DNA of 35,987 nucleotides from a bacterium (GCA_017480425.1 JAFVAR010000021.1:1-35987), one strand, 5' to 3'; positions 23,102 through 31,215 are shown, counted from the stretch's first letter. Notes: generated by a model from the sequence alone, not told the origin. Numbers and translations are program-made.

Positions 23102-23404
23102 ATGAGAATTATTGCTACATTATTATTAATTTCTATGTTTCAAAACGTTGTGTTTGCAAACAATTTCTATCAAAGTATCAATCCGTTTCCTGAACAAACT
23201 TGTCCGCAGGAACTAAATAATTTGTATGAAGCTAATCCTTCAGCTATTGAAAAGGAACAAAAATCGTTGAAAAAATGGTTTAGAAAAGGTCATAATACCT
23301 ATACAGAAACTGAAACAAAAAACCAAAAACCAGGATTTAAAACAACAAATGAAGGAATAATACTGGACGGTACTTTTGTTGTGGTTCCAAATGAAGCAAA
23401 ATAA
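23102..23404 (+). CDS. small exported protein of unknown function
   Basis: This is a 100-residue protein with a signal peptide of about 19 residues (MRIIATLLLISMFQNVVFA, then NN). The mature part is polar, with one Cys (PEQTCPQEL), a basic patch (KSLKKWFRKGH), and a final strand-like segment GIILDGTFVVVPNE. I do not recognise a family. It has a clean promoter, ribosome binding site and terminator, so it is a real monocistronic gene. Location is likely the periplasm or outside. Confidence 0.75.
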   Translation: MRIIATLLLISMFQNVVFANNFYQSINPFPEQTCPQELNNLYEANPSAIEKEQKSLKKWFRKGHNTYTETETKNQKPGFKTTNEGIILDGTFVVVPNEAK

Positions 23405-23415
23405 GATGTAAAGGC

Positions 23416-23448
23416 AAAAAAAAGAGACCCAAAGGGTCTCTTTTTTTT
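23416..23448. terminator. bidirectional rho-independent terminator
   Basis: AAAAAAAAGAGACCC, an AAA loop and GGGTCTCTTTTTTTT form a long perfect stem between the small exported protein gene and the convergent rpsI, ending both transcripts. Confidence 0.93.
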
Positions 23449-23462
23449 GTATATTGTAAAGA

Positions 23463-23861
23463 TTAACGTTTTGAGAATTGGAATCTCTTACGTGCTCTTT
23501 TTCTACCATATTTTTTACGTTCTTTAACTCTTGAATCACGAGTTAACAAACCTTCAGCCTTAAGAACATTTTTGTATTCTTCGTTTGATTTTAGCAAAGC
23601 TCTTGAAATACCATGTCTGATAGCTGCAGCTTGAGCGACAATTCCGCCACCAACTGTTTTTACTCTTACGTCATATTTATCTTGATTCTCAGTTAAAACA
23701 AGAGGTCTGTAAATCATCATTTCCACAGAAGGCATATTGCCGATGTAATCAGCTAATTTCTTTCCGTTAACGAAAATTCTGCCTTTGCCCTTAACTAATT
23801 TTACAACTGCGATAGCGCATTTTCTTCTGCCTGTTGCCATAATTTCTTTAGATTCAGCCAT
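23463..23861 (-). CDS. rpsI: 30S ribosomal protein S9
   Basis: This 132-residue protein has the S9 core ATGRRKCAIAVVKLVKGKGRI, the GGGIVAQAAAIRHGISRAL segment and the universal basic tail ending KRFQFSKR that reaches the P-site tRNA. The start overlaps the rplM stop (TAATG), with AAAGGAGG upstream. It is the last gene of the ribosomal cluster, followed by a terminator. Confidence 0.98.
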   Translation of the reverse strand: MAESKEIMATGRRKCAIAVVKLVKGKGRIFVNGKKLADYIGNMPSVEMMIYRPLVLTENQDKYDVRVKTVGGGIVAQAAAIRHGISRALLKSNEEYKNVLKAEGLLTRDSRVKERKKYGRKRARKRFQFSKR

Positions 23862-24304
23862 TATTTAGCCTCCTTTTCTAATAAAATTGGTTTTTGAGCA
23901 GCATGAGGATGCTCTGAACCGCAGTATACTTTCAACTTAGTGAATTGAGTATCGCCTAAAGTGTTGTGTTGTAGCATACCTTTTACAGCTTTTTCAATTA
24001 ACTTAGTTGCATCTTTCTCACGAACTTCTTTTACAGAAGCTGCTTTTAATCCACCGGGATATCCTGTGTGGTGGTAATAAATTTTATCTGTTTCTTTATT
24101 TCCTGAAACTAACACTTTTTCTGCATTGATAACAACTACAAAGTCACCTGTATCAACGTTTGGAGTGTACTCAGGTTTATTCTTACCTCTTAAAATATTT
24201 GCAATACGAGTTGCAAGACGACCTAAAATCTCGCCTTCCGCATCGATTAAATACCATTTTCTTTCTACTTCAAGAGGTTTTGCTGAATATGTTTTGTTTG
24301 ACAT
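23861..24304 (-). CDS. rplM: 50S ribosomal protein L13
   Basis: This 147-residue protein shows [26 protein letters not shown], the [11 protein letters not shown] strand, YHHTGYPGG and GMLQHNTLG, all classic L13 signatures. It is paired with rpsI by a one-base overlap, the usual arrangement. A long imperfect hairpin of heptad repeats lies just upstream (24334-24406), so its leader is unusual. Confidence 0.98.
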   Translation of the reverse strand: MSNKTYSAKPLEVERKWYLIDAEGEILGRLATRIANILRGKNKPEYTPNVDTGDFVVVINAEKVLVSGNKETDKIYYHHTGYPGGLKAASVKEVREKDATKLIEKAVKGMLQHNTLGDTQFTKLKVYCGSEHPHAAQKPILLEKEAK

Positions 24305-24333
24305 TTTCTTTTCCTTCTTGTTTTTATACTACT

Positions 24334-24406
24334 ACGTGAGTTGCGAGTCGTGAATAGTGAGTCGAAATTAAAAATCGATTCACAATTCACGATTCACAAT
24401 TCACGT
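24334..24406. repeat. long imperfect hairpin of heptad repeats overlapping the truA 3' end
   Basis: Two 31-nt arms (24334-24364 and 24376-24406) pair around an 11-nt loop with five differences between arms; most are G-U pairs in one strand's RNA. The right arm read leftward is four heptads of the form GTGAAT(T/C). The arm supplies the last codons and the stop of truA. A related heptad run occurs at 27454-27481. Confidence 0.7.
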
Positions 24407-25199
24407 GCGAGTAATCAACTCGCATTAAAGTCAGCCCATACGGACTAACTGTTTGTCCTGCCTTGCGGCGGTCACATGCCTCTAAGACTTCTTTCATATG
24501 CTCCGCAGGGAGATTATGACCTTCAATCTCAAGAAGCGTACCGACAATTGTTCTTACCATATTGTAAAGAAATCTGTTTCCCTCAATATGAATAAAAACT
24601 CTATCACCTTGTTTTTTAACTTCGGCTCTGGTTAATATACAAACTTTGCTCGGGTTAAGCGTTCCGGAACTTTTAAAACTTGAAAAATTATGTTCGCCAA
24701 GTAAATAATTGAGAGCTTTTTGCATTCTTTCAATATTTATTTTGAACTTTACTCTCGGAATATCTCCATCAAATGCCTGTTTATAACGTCTATTAATAAA
24801 TTCATATTTGTAATATCGACTTTTGGCAGACTTTTGAGCGTGAAATCCGTTTGGTACAATTCTCAAGTTGTTGACTGATATATCATCAGGTAAAATTTCA
24901 TTCATATGATAGATAAAATCTGAAGCAACAATGTCTTTATCGTAATCAAAATGAATTACCTGACCGAGAGCGTTTACTCCCTTATCAGTTCTTCCGGAGA
25001 AGATTGTTTTAACCTGTCGGTCTTTATTTTTAGCGGATTTACCGCCAATTATCAATGTGCTTAATGCTTTCTCTATTTCGCCCTGTATTGTGGATTCTAC
25101 TTGTATGCCTTGAGGATTTTCTTTACATTTACCACCAAATTGAATTTGGCTGCCCGCATAGTTTTTACCCTTATACTGAACGTCAAGAGCGTATCGCAT
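24387..25199 (-). CDS. truA: tRNA pseudouridine(38-40) synthase TruA
   Basis: This 270-residue enzyme makes pseudouridine at positions 38-40 of the tRNA anticodon arm. The catalytic Asp72 is in FSGRTDKGVNALGQ. Also visible are NEILPDDISVNNLR, FHAQKSAKSRYYKYEF, the LLGEHNFSSFKSSG block and the C-terminal FLYNMVRTIVGTLLEIEGH. An insertion near 21-31 (GGKCKENPQG) pushes the Asp later than usual. The last five residues (VNCES) and the stop are encoded by a repeat arm, so the natural C-terminus has been replaced or extended. No ribosome binding site is seen; the ATG is 5 nt after the rplQ stop, so translation is coupled. Confidence 0.95.
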   Translation of the reverse strand: MRYALDVQYKGKNYAGSQIQFGGKCKENPQGIQVESTIQGEIEKALSTLIIGGKSAKNKDRQVKTIFSGRTDKGVNALGQVIHFDYDKDIVASDFIYHMNEILPDDISVNNLRIVPNGFHAQKSAKSRYYKYEFINRRYKQAFDGDIPRVKFKINIERMQKALNYLLGEHNFSSFKSSGTLNPSKVCILTRAEVKKQGDRVFIHIEGNRFLYNMVRTIVGTLLEIEGHNLPAEHMKEVLEACDRRKAGQTVSPYGLTLMRVDYSHVNCES

Positions 25200-25204
25200 G
25201 TTGG

Positions 25205-25633
25205 TTATACCAATTGGATTAATGCCATTTCAGAAGCATCCCCTCTGCGTGGAGGAAGTCTGAAAATTCTTGTATAACCACCGTTTCTTGAAGAGTATTT
25301 AACGCCTATTACGCTAAACAATTTTCTTAAAACAGTTTGAGGTGCTAATTTTTTGCCTTCTTGCTTAGTTTCGAATACTTCACCTGTTGCAGTATCAATA
25401 TATTGACCGATTTCTTTATCGAAAATATATCTTCCGGCAAGTCTTCTTGAGTTCAAATCGCCCTTTTTAGCCATTGAGATTACATTTTCAGCATATGGCT
25501 GCAGAGCTTTTGCTCTTGCCATAGTTGTTTTTATTTCTCCATAAGTAAAAAGTTCAGTAGCTAATGAACGCAACAAGGCCTTTCTTTGGTCAGGTGCTTT
25601 ACCAAGCGTATGTTTTTTTGTTTGGTGTCTCAT
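25205..25633 (-). CDS. rplQ: 50S ribosomal protein L17
   Basis: This 142-residue protein begins MRHQTKKHTLGKAPDQRKALLRSL, the L17 signature, and ends in RIFRLPPRRGDASEMALIQL. A segment at about 75-103 (YIFDKEIGQYIDTATGEVFETKQEGKK) is longer than the short loop typical of L17. It lies between rpoA and truA as in many bacteria. The ribosome binding site AAGGAAA is visible. Confidence 0.97.
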   Translation of the reverse strand: MRHQTKKHTLGKAPDQRKALLRSLATELFTYGEIKTTMARAKALQPYAENVISMAKKGDLNSRRLAGRYIFDKEIGQYIDTATGEVFETKQEGKKLAPQTVLRKLFSVIGVKYSSRNGGYTRIFRLPPRRGDASEMALIQLV

Positions 25634-25738
25634 TTGTCTATTTCCTTTTTTGTATTACTATTTATTTTCTTTTGTTTTATTTTGCGCTGCTTTGGTATTT
25701 TATTTGTCATCAATTACTTTAGCATACGCAAAGTTTAA

Positions 25739-26752
25739 TTATTCAGCTGTTTCAATAACCATACCGTCTTCATCTAATTCCGGATTCGGAGCTAAGTCCA
25801 AACCAAAGTGGTGAAGTCTTTCGATAACTTCATCAGAAGATTTTTTACCGAAATTCTTTATATTTAATAAATCATGTTCGGATTTTTTAAGAAGTTCAGC
25901 CATAGAGTTGATGCTTGCTCTCTTTAAGCAATTATAAGCTCTGACTGAAAGTTCTAATTCATCGATTGTAATTGACGGTTCTTCTTCTGATACTTCAACT
26001 TCTTCAACAATAGGGGTTGATGAAGCAGTAGTTTTTTCTTCAACTTCTTTATGTGAACTGCTGCCGGCTATTGATGAAATTTGAACAAAATGTTCAATCA
26101 ATAAATCAGCTGCTTGAGTTAATGCTGTTGTAACATCAACAGTTCCGTTTGACCAAATTTCAAGGTTAAGTTTTTCAAAGTCGATATTGTCGCCGACACG
26201 AGTGTTTTCAACGTCATATCTAACTCTCTTAACCGGCATAAATGTTGCATCAATCGGAAGCATATCGATAGGAACACCTGATTTTGAATTTCTAGGAATG
26301 TCATTCGGTACGTAACCTTTTCCTGTTTCTACAACAACTTCTGCGTGGAATGAACCACCGTCAGCAATTGTACAAATTAACCAATCAGGATTAACAACCT
26401 TAACGCCTGCCGGAAGTTGTATATCACTAGCCAAAACAGGGCCCGGTTTATCAACATCTATTCTTAATTGTTGTGGTTCTTTAGAATCTGTTTTGATAGC
26501 TAAGCCTTTTAAATTTAACATAACATCAATGACGTCTTCTAAAACACCTGGAATTGCAGTATACTCGTGTGTAATACCTTCTATTCTGCATGAAGTAACA
26601 GCAGTTCCTTCCAAGCTTGAAAGTAATACACGTCTAAGAGCATTACCGATAGTATTACCAAAACCTCTTTCTAATGGTTCTATAGAAAACTTTCCATATT
26701 GTGAACCATCTGAGCTGGTCATTGTATTAACGGTTTTAATTTTTAATTCCAT
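25739..26752 (-). CDS. rpoA: RNA polymerase alpha subunit
   Basis: This 337-residue protein has the assembly N-terminal domain (about 1-230), with GRYSIEPLERG-like GKFSIEPLERGFGNTIGNALRRVLLSSLEG and the EGITHEYTAIPGVLEDV signature. A Glu/Thr/Ser linker follows (about 231-255). The C-terminal DNA- and activator-contacting domain (about 256-320) includes ELELSVRAYNCLKRASINS and IKNFGKKSSDEVIERL. The ribosome binding site AGGAG is clear and it starts 20 nt after rpsD. Confidence 0.98.
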   Translation of the reverse strand: MELKIKTVNTMTSSDGSQYGKFSIEPLERGFGNTIGNALRRVLLSSLEGTAVTSCRIEGITHEYTAIPGVLEDVIDVMLNLKGLAIKTDSKEPQQLRIDVDKPGPVLASDIQLPAGVKVVNPDWLICTIADGGSFHAEVVVETGKGYVPNDIPRNSKSGVPIDMLPIDATFMPVKRVRYDVENTRVGDNIDFEKLNLEIWSNGTVDVTTALTQAADLLIEHFVQISSIAGSSSHKEVEEKTTASSTPIVEEVEVSEEEPSITIDELELSVRAYNCLKRASINSMAELLKKSEHDLLNIKNFGKKSSDEVIERLHHFGLDLAPNPELDEDGMVIETAE

Positions 26753-26772
26753 ATTTTTATCTCCTATCAGCC

Positions 26773-27375
26773 TTATTTTGAATAGTATTCTATAACAAGT
26801 TGTTCTTTAAAGTCAGGATCTAATTCTTCTCTTTCAGGTATTCTTTCAAATGTAATCTTAAGAGCATCCTTATCGATTGTTAACCAAGCCGGAGCAAGTG
26901 ACAAATCAATTGCACTCATAACTGTTTTTAAGTAATCGTTGCTTCTTGCTTTAACTGTGATAACATCGCCTGCGCTTACAAGGTATGATGGAATATCTAC
27001 TTTTTTGCCGTTAACAAGCACGTGACCGTGGTTAACGATTTGTCTTGATTGTTTGCGAGTAACTCCGAAGCCTGCTCTGAATAGTATGTTATCCAATCTG
27101 GATTCTAAAAGTTGTAACAGAATCGTACCTGTAACACCTTTTTTTCTAGCAGCTTCATGGTAATATTTAGCAAATTGTTTTTCGCTTACCAAATATGTCA
27201 ATCTGATTTTTTGTTTTTCATTCAAGTGAATAGCGTATTCAGAAAGTTTTTTTCTTGTTGCACCGTGTTGACCTGATGCATTTTGTCTCATTGAAGAAGT
27301 TAATTTTCTGTTTGATAAATCTTTTACGCCGTGGTTACGAAACAATTTGTTCGTTGGTCCTGTGTATCTTGCCAT
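26773..27375 (-). CDS. rpsD: 30S ribosomal protein S4
   Basis: This 200-residue protein starts MARYTGPTNKLFRNHGV at the ATG at 27375, preceded by AAAAGGAG. An in-frame extension upstream lies before that site and is rejected. The S4 RNA-binding domain is clear (LESRLDNILFRAGFGVTRKQSRQIVNHGHVLVNGKKV). S4 nucleates 30S assembly and often represses its own operon. Its place between rpsK and rpoA matches E. coli and Clostridia-like orders, whereas typical cyanobacteria carry rpsD elsewhere, as I recall. Confidence 0.97.
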   Translation of the reverse strand: MARYTGPTNKLFRNHGVKDLSNRKLTSSMRQNASGQHGATRKKLSEYAIHLNEKQKIRLTYLVSEKQFAKYYHEAARKKGVTGTILLQLLESRLDNILFRAGFGVTRKQSRQIVNHGHVLVNGKKVDIPSYLVSAGDVITVKARSNDYLKTVMSAIDLSLAPAWLTIDKDALKITFERIPEREELDPDFKEQLVIEYYSK

Positions 27376-27395
27376 TTTTTTCTCCTTTTCTTTTA

Positions 27396-27440
27396 TCGGG
27401 CATCTATGGTTCAAATCCTTGGCGAGGATTCAAGCCCCGA
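27396..27440. promoter_or_regulatory. cruciform-like element before rpsD
   Basis: Outer arms TCGGGC (27396-27401) and GCCCCGA (27434-27440) enclose inner arms AATCC (27414-27418) and GGATT (27426-27430). It lies in the rpsD leader, about 20 nt upstream of the start, and could be an S4 autoregulatory structure or a repeat remnant. Confidence 0.3.
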
Positions 27441-27453
27441 CTGTTATCTTAAC

Positions 27454-27481
27454 GTGATTCGTGAACTGTGAATGGTGAATC
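27454..27481. repeat. four tandem heptads related to the truA-rplM hairpin
   Basis: The plus strand reads GTGATTC, GTGAACT, GTGAATG, GTGAATC in direct succession. The unit is the same as in the right arm at 24376-24404 read leftward. It sits in the rpsK-rpsD spacer with no clear partner arm. Confidence 0.6.
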
Positions 27482-27503
27482 ATATAACAGATTCAGCTTA
27501 TCA

Positions 27504-27890
27504 CTATACACGTCTCTTTTTAGGAGGTCTGCACCCATTGTGAGGAATAGGTGTGACATCCTTGATTAAAGTGATTTCAAGACCTGCTGCTTGAATCGCT
27601 CTTATAGCAGTTTCACGTCCTGAACCAGGTCCTTTGATGTGTACTTCAACTTTTTTCATGCCTTGGTCTATTGACTTCTTAGCAACTGATTCAGCAGCGG
27701 ATTGTGCTGCAAACGGAGTGCCTTTTCTTGCACCTTTAAATCCGGAAGCTCCGGCTGTTGCCCAAGCAATAGCATTACCTTGCATATCAGTAGAAGTTAC
27801 GATTGTATTGTTGAAAGTGGATTGTATATGAACAACCCCTTGCAATACGTTCTTTTTTTCTTTTTTCTTTGTAGTTTTTGGTCTTGCCAT
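27504..27890 (-). CDS. rpsK: 30S ribosomal protein S11
   Basis: This 128-residue protein shows [26 protein letters not shown], the [11 protein letters not shown] block and the C-terminal [18 protein letters not shown], all diagnostic of S11. The ribosome binding site AAAGGA is visible. It is followed by an 88-nt-plus spacer to rpsD that contains heptad repeats. Confidence 0.98.
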   Translation of the reverse strand: MARPKTTKKKEKKNVLQGVVHIQSTFNNTIVTSTDMQGNAIAWATAGASGFKGARKGTPFAAQSAAESVAKKSIDQGMKKVEVHIKGPGSGRETAIRAIQAAGLEITLIKDVTPIPHNGCRPPKKRRV

Positions 27891-28031
27891 TTTTTTGTTC
27901 CTTTATGTTTTACTATTTAATTTCTCTTAAATGTCAAATCTAAAATTATTGCTTCACTACCTCTCAAAAAACTTGATATTTAGTCAACTTTTTCTCGGCA
28001 GAGTGCAGTCATTTGCACTTAGAGCATAATT

Positions 28032-28397
28032 CTACTTTTTCTTACCTGCAATTGCAGTCTTTTTACCGCGTCTTGTTCTTGCATTTGTTTTCGTTCTTTG
28101 ACCTCTGCAAGGAAGTCCTCTTTTATGTCTCATACCTCTATATGAGTTAATTTCTTGAAGGCGCTTGATATTCATTGTAACTTCACGTCTTAAGTCACCT
28201 TCAATATTGTACTCAGAGAGAGCATTTCTAAGTTCTTTAATGTCTGATTCTGTTAAATCATCTGTTCTCAAATCAGGAGAAATTCCTGTTACTTCAAGAA
28301 TCTTCTTAGCTCTGGCAGGTCCTATTCCGTAGATATAGGTAAGAGCTATTTCTAATCTTTTGTTACGAGGTAAGTCTACCCCTACTAATCTTGCCAT
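28032..28397 (-). CDS. rpsM: 30S ribosomal protein S13
   Basis: This 121-residue protein shows [24 protein letters not shown], the helix-two-turn-helix region, and [26 protein letters not shown], the S13 tail contacting the P site and bridge B1. The spacer of about 140 nt to rpsK carries a repeat shared with the next upstream spacer. Confidence 0.98.
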   Translation of the reverse strand: MARLVGVDLPRNKRLEIALTYIYGIGPARAKKILEVTGISPDLRTDDLTESDIKELRNALSEYNIEGDLRREVTMNIKRLQEINSYRGMRHKRGLPCRGQRTKTNARTRRGKKTAIAGKKK

Positions 28398-28560
28398 GTT
28401 TGTTTCCTTTATTTTTCTACTACTTATCTTTTGTTTTACGTTTATCCTAAATTATTGCTTCACACTTTGCTGTCATTTGTTCCATTTTTACTATCGTAAA
28501 AAGTTTCACTTATTCGCTCAGTGCAACTTAGAGTTTCGCTAACGCTCACTCTACGCAAAT

Positions 28561-28674
28561 TTAACCTTGTCTTTGTTTGTGCTTAGGATTTTCACAAATT
28601 ACGGCAACTCTGCCTTTTCTTTTGATAACCTTGCACTTGTCGCACATTGGTTTTACTGAACTTCTTGTTTTCAT
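28561..28674 (-). CDS. rpmJ: 50S ribosomal protein L36
   Basis: This 37-residue protein reads [20 protein letters not shown] and ends NPKHKQRQG. The zinc-ribbon ligands Cys11, Cys14, Cys27 and His32 mark the C-plus form of L36. AAGGAAA lies upstream of the ATG. It sits between infA and rpsM, the standard place. Confidence 0.95.
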   Translation of the reverse strand: MKTRSSVKPMCDKCKVIKRKGRVAVICENPKHKQRQG

Positions 28675-28822
28675 TTTTGTTTTTCCTTATTTTACTTTGC
28701 TACTACTTATATTTTACTTTTTTGTGAATTTTAATCTGTGATTTGTGGTTAGGCATTTCAATTTTTATTTCCGATTTATAACTTGCTGTTTGCTTATGGT
28801 GTATAATTAGCAAACCCGGATA

Positions 28823-29038
28823 TTACTTAAGTCGGAATGTAATTCTGCCCTTGCTTAAATCATAAGGTGTCATTTCTACCTTTACTCTGTCACCCGGAAG
28901 TATTCTTATAAAGTTTTTACGTATTTTTCCGGATATATGGGCCAAGATTTCATGCCCGTTTTCAAGTTCAACCCTGAACATTGCGTTCGGCATGGATTCT
29001 AAAATCTTACCTTCAATTTCAATTACGTCTTTTGCCAT
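28823..29038 (-). CDS. infA: translation initiation factor IF-1
   Basis: This 71-residue single S1/OB-fold protein starts [21 protein letters not shown] and continues to [24 protein letters not shown], with [13 protein letters not shown] in the middle; length and sequence are canonical. The ATG at 29038 is preceded by GAGGA. An in-frame extension of 30 codons upstream lacks family similarity and a ribosome binding site and is rejected. It is the first gene of this part of the ribosomal cluster; secY, adk and map are not upstream. Confidence 0.97.
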   Translation of the reverse strand: MAKDVIEIEGKILESMPNAMFRVELENGHEILAHISGKIRKNFIRILPGDRVKVEMTPYDLSKGRITFRLK

Positions 29039-29391
29039 TTTTTCCTCTATTTCGGCTTCCATTGTAATGGCACACATGCCATCATAATATATCATATTTG
29101 CTAAATTTCTGATTGCAAGCGATTTCATTAGTTTTGGGATAAGTTTGTTAAGAATTGTATCTGATTGTTTTTATATTAATTAGTTATAAAGTGTATAATT
29201 AAATATGTGTGCGTAATTGTCAAAACACAAATATAATTCTGCTAAAACATGTGATTTCAACAATTTATATTTTCTTTTTAGTTTCTTAATATTAAATAAA
29301 CAATCTTAACTTTTAATAATTTTTCAAATTAGCAAATTATTTTTTGACAAGCTTTTAAATTATAAAAGCATCACATTTTCAGGAGAAAAAT
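29039..29391. other. intergenic region between divergent infA and an unknown gene
   Basis: This is 353 nt of AT-rich DNA. It holds a likely leftward promoter for the ribosomal cluster (29194-29223). A rightward TATAAA (29361-29366) and AGGAG (29381-29385) lie ahead of the gene at 29392. I see no further gene or repeat. Confidence 0.5.
29194..29223 (-). promoter_or_regulatory. candidate promoter of the infA-rpsI cluster
   Basis: The minus strand has a perfect TTGACA (29223-29218), 18 nt, then ATTATA (29199-29194). It would give a leader of about 150 nt before infA. Confidence 0.4.
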
Positions 29392-30225
29392 ATGAACGTA
29401 AATTTAACTATAGTACGCAGATTCGGCAACGGAGATGATTTGAAAAAAGTTATAACTGAAACTATAGGCGGTAAAACAATAACAAGGGTTTTCGATAATA
29501 GTGGTAAAGAACTGATAAATAGGGTAAAAACCATAACTGTTCAACATGTAGGAGATAAAATAGTAAAAACTAAGGATGTTGAAACTGTAAAAAATGTTTA
29601 TGCAACAGAAAAACAAAAATGTAAGTCTTTAGGAATAAAGCAAAAATTTGAGAGAGTTTATAATGCAAACGGAAAATTGCTTGGTGGAAAGATAACACAG
29701 TGGATGCCAGAAGTGCAAATTAATTCTGAAAAATCAGATGTTAAAAAAATTAATCCAATTGAAAAAATTAATGCAAAGGATTACTTTGTGACAAGGTATT
29801 CAGGAAAGCTAAAGCGCAGATTTCCCAATTTAACAATAACTAAAATATGTAACGGAATCAGATATTTTAAAAATACACGGGGCGTAATTAACGAATCCAG
29901 TGATTTTAATCTATTTTATAACAATAAAGGATTGCCAATTCCGCCGGCGCTTTATTTGAGCGGAAAAGGGTGGCAGAGACAAGTGCCAAATATTTATGAT
30001 TATGCACGTAAACTTGGGTTTAACAAAACAGTTAAAGAAATGATTGATGCTGCGACAGTTGAAGTAATTAAAATTAAAGCCGAAATAAAAAAAGGTTACT
30101 ACGGGTATGGGCATCCCAAATTATCAGACAAAATATTCTTTAATGAACAAAAACTTAAAATAGAAATGCCGAAAGAGACAGCATATCAGAAGTTAAAGAG
30201 GGTTTCTAAGAACCAGAATCGATAA
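29392..30225 (+). CDS. unknown basic protein
   Basis: I do not recognise this 277-residue protein. It is rich in Lys, Asn and Ile. The first part (1-110) is strand-rich with repeated turns of the kind RVFDNSGKELINRVKT and RVYNANGKLLGGK, which read like two copies of a (D/N)-x-(S/N)-G-K-(E/L)-L beta-hairpin unit. A middle domain (about 130-190) and a basic helical C-terminus follow. There is no signal peptide or membrane segment. AGGAG precedes the ATG by 6 nt. Surrounding genes give no functional hint. Confidence 0.65.
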   Translation: MNVNLTIVRRFGNGDDLKKVITETIGGKTITRVFDNSGKELINRVKTITVQHVGDKIVKTKDVETVKNVYATEKQKCKSLGIKQKFERVYNANGKLLGGKITQWMPEVQINSEKSDVKKINPIEKINAKDYFVTRYSGKLKRRFPNLTITKICNGIRYFKNTRGVINESSDFNLFYNNKGLPIPPALYLSGKGWQRQVPNIYDYARKLGFNKTVKEMIDAATVEVIKIKAEIKKGYYGYGHPKLSDKIFFNEQKLKIEMPKETAYQKLKRVSKNQNR

Positions 30226-30247
30226 TGTAAACAAAACTTTATTTCTA

Positions 30248-30276
30248 TTTACAAAATGATATAATTTTATTATATT
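30248..30276 (+). promoter_or_regulatory. candidate promoter of the secreted VWA gene
   Basis: TTTACA (30248-30253), 17 nt, TATATT (30271-30276). A TATAAT further on (30284-30289) is an alternative -10. The ribosome binding site AAGGAG is at 30295-30300. Confidence 0.4.
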
Positions 30277-30306
30277 ATGTGTTTATAATGAAGTAAGGAG
30301 TATGAT

Positions 30307-31215
30307 ATGAAAAAAAATATAGCTTTATTTTTGAGTGCTGCAATCGCATTGACTTCAGGAATGGCATTTGCTGCAAAATATACAATAAATAAATCAGGAA
30401 CTGTAAAAACTCAGACCGGTCAAGTTGTAACATCGCCTGCAAATACTACTAACCAGAACGTATTTAATAATTTTTATTCTCAAGAATATATTGCTTCAAA
30501 TCAAGTTAATTCAACACAAGTCGGTATAATAGAAATAGTAATGGACTACTCAGGCAGTATGTCTAACTGGATAGGAGTTGCAAAAAGAAGTATTTCAACT
30601 ATTATTTCACAGATACCTCCTTCAACAAGGGTTGGGTTTAGAGTGTTTGGTCATGATAGCAACGGAAATAATCCTGCAAGCATACATACATTACAGGATG
30701 TTAAAAAAATTGTTAAAAACGGAAACAAATTTAAAGTTGTGACGGAAAGAGGTCCGATTGGTACTACTGCCGGAGCTTGCAGTGCAACTCAACAAGTTGC
30801 GGCAATAACTGCGGTAAACAGTAATGCATTATTATCCGGCATGAATTCTGTTGATATAGGCGGAGCAACTCCTCTTGTATATGCACTTGACAGAGCTGTT
30901 TATCAGGATTTCGCAAACTATGATACATCAACTCCAAAGAAAATAATTCTTATAACTGACGGTGGAGAAAATTGCGGCGGAGATCCTTGTGCTTTTGCAA
31001 AAAGCCTTATGAGAAAGCGCTCTGACGTGCATATTGATGTTGTATTAGCATCTTCAGCCTCAAGGTCGTTAACTTGTCTTTCTTCAACTACCGGCGGTCA
31101 TTTTTATAGCGTAGATAATTTGTCCGATTTCACTTCAACAATGACTCGTTCAATGAAGGCAGAACCTGTAATTAAAGATAGTAAGAAACAGAATTACGAA
31201 TTTATAGGCGAATAG
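30307..31215 (+). CDS. secreted von Willebrand factor A domain protein
   Basis: This 302-residue exported protein has a signal peptide (about 1-23, ending FAA) and a Thr/Asn-rich linker. A VWA domain spans about 72-280, with a complete metal site: D-x-S-x-S at Asp80/Ser82/Ser84 (VMDYSGSMS), Thr188 in GGATPLVYAL, and Asp218 in LITDGGENCGG. Cys158 plus a CGGDPC pair and a later Cys could form disulphides outside the cytoplasm. VWA domains mediate metal-dependent protein contacts. The gene has its own promoter-like sequence and ends 17 nt from the convergent deoC stop with no clear terminator. Confidence 0.88.
   Translation: MKKNIALFLSAAIALTSGMAFAAKYTINKSGTVKTQTGQVVTSPANTTNQNVFNNFYSQEYIASNQVNSTQVGIIEIVMDYSGSMSNWIGVAKRSISTIISQIPPSTRVGFRVFGHDSNGNNPASIHTLQDVKKIVKNGNKFKVVTERGPIGTTAGACSATQQVAAITAVNSNALLSGMNSVDIGGATPLVYALDRAVYQDFANYDTSTPKKIILITDGGENCGGDPCAFAKSLMRKRSDVHIDVVLASSASRSLTCLSSTTGGHFYSVDNLSDFTSTMTRSMKAEPVIKDSKKQNYEFIGE

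Noticed and set aside
24376..24404. CRISPR-like array
   Set aside because: The 7-nt units are directly adjacent with no spacers, and no cas gene is present; it is a heptad tandem repeat.
27376..27414. 13-codon extension of rpsD
   Set aside because: S4 starts MARYTGP; the Shine-Dalgarno AAAAGGAG lies inside the extension and directs the internal ATG.
27396..27440. tRNA-like cloverleaf before rpsD
   Set aside because: GGTTCAAATCC resembles a T arm, but no acceptor stem or anticodon arm can be formed; only a cruciform-like element remains.
29039..29128. 30-codon in-frame extension upstream of infA
   Set aside because: IF-1 is about 71 residues and starts [10 protein letters not shown]; the extension has no family similarity and no ribosome binding site, while GAGGA precedes the internal ATG.
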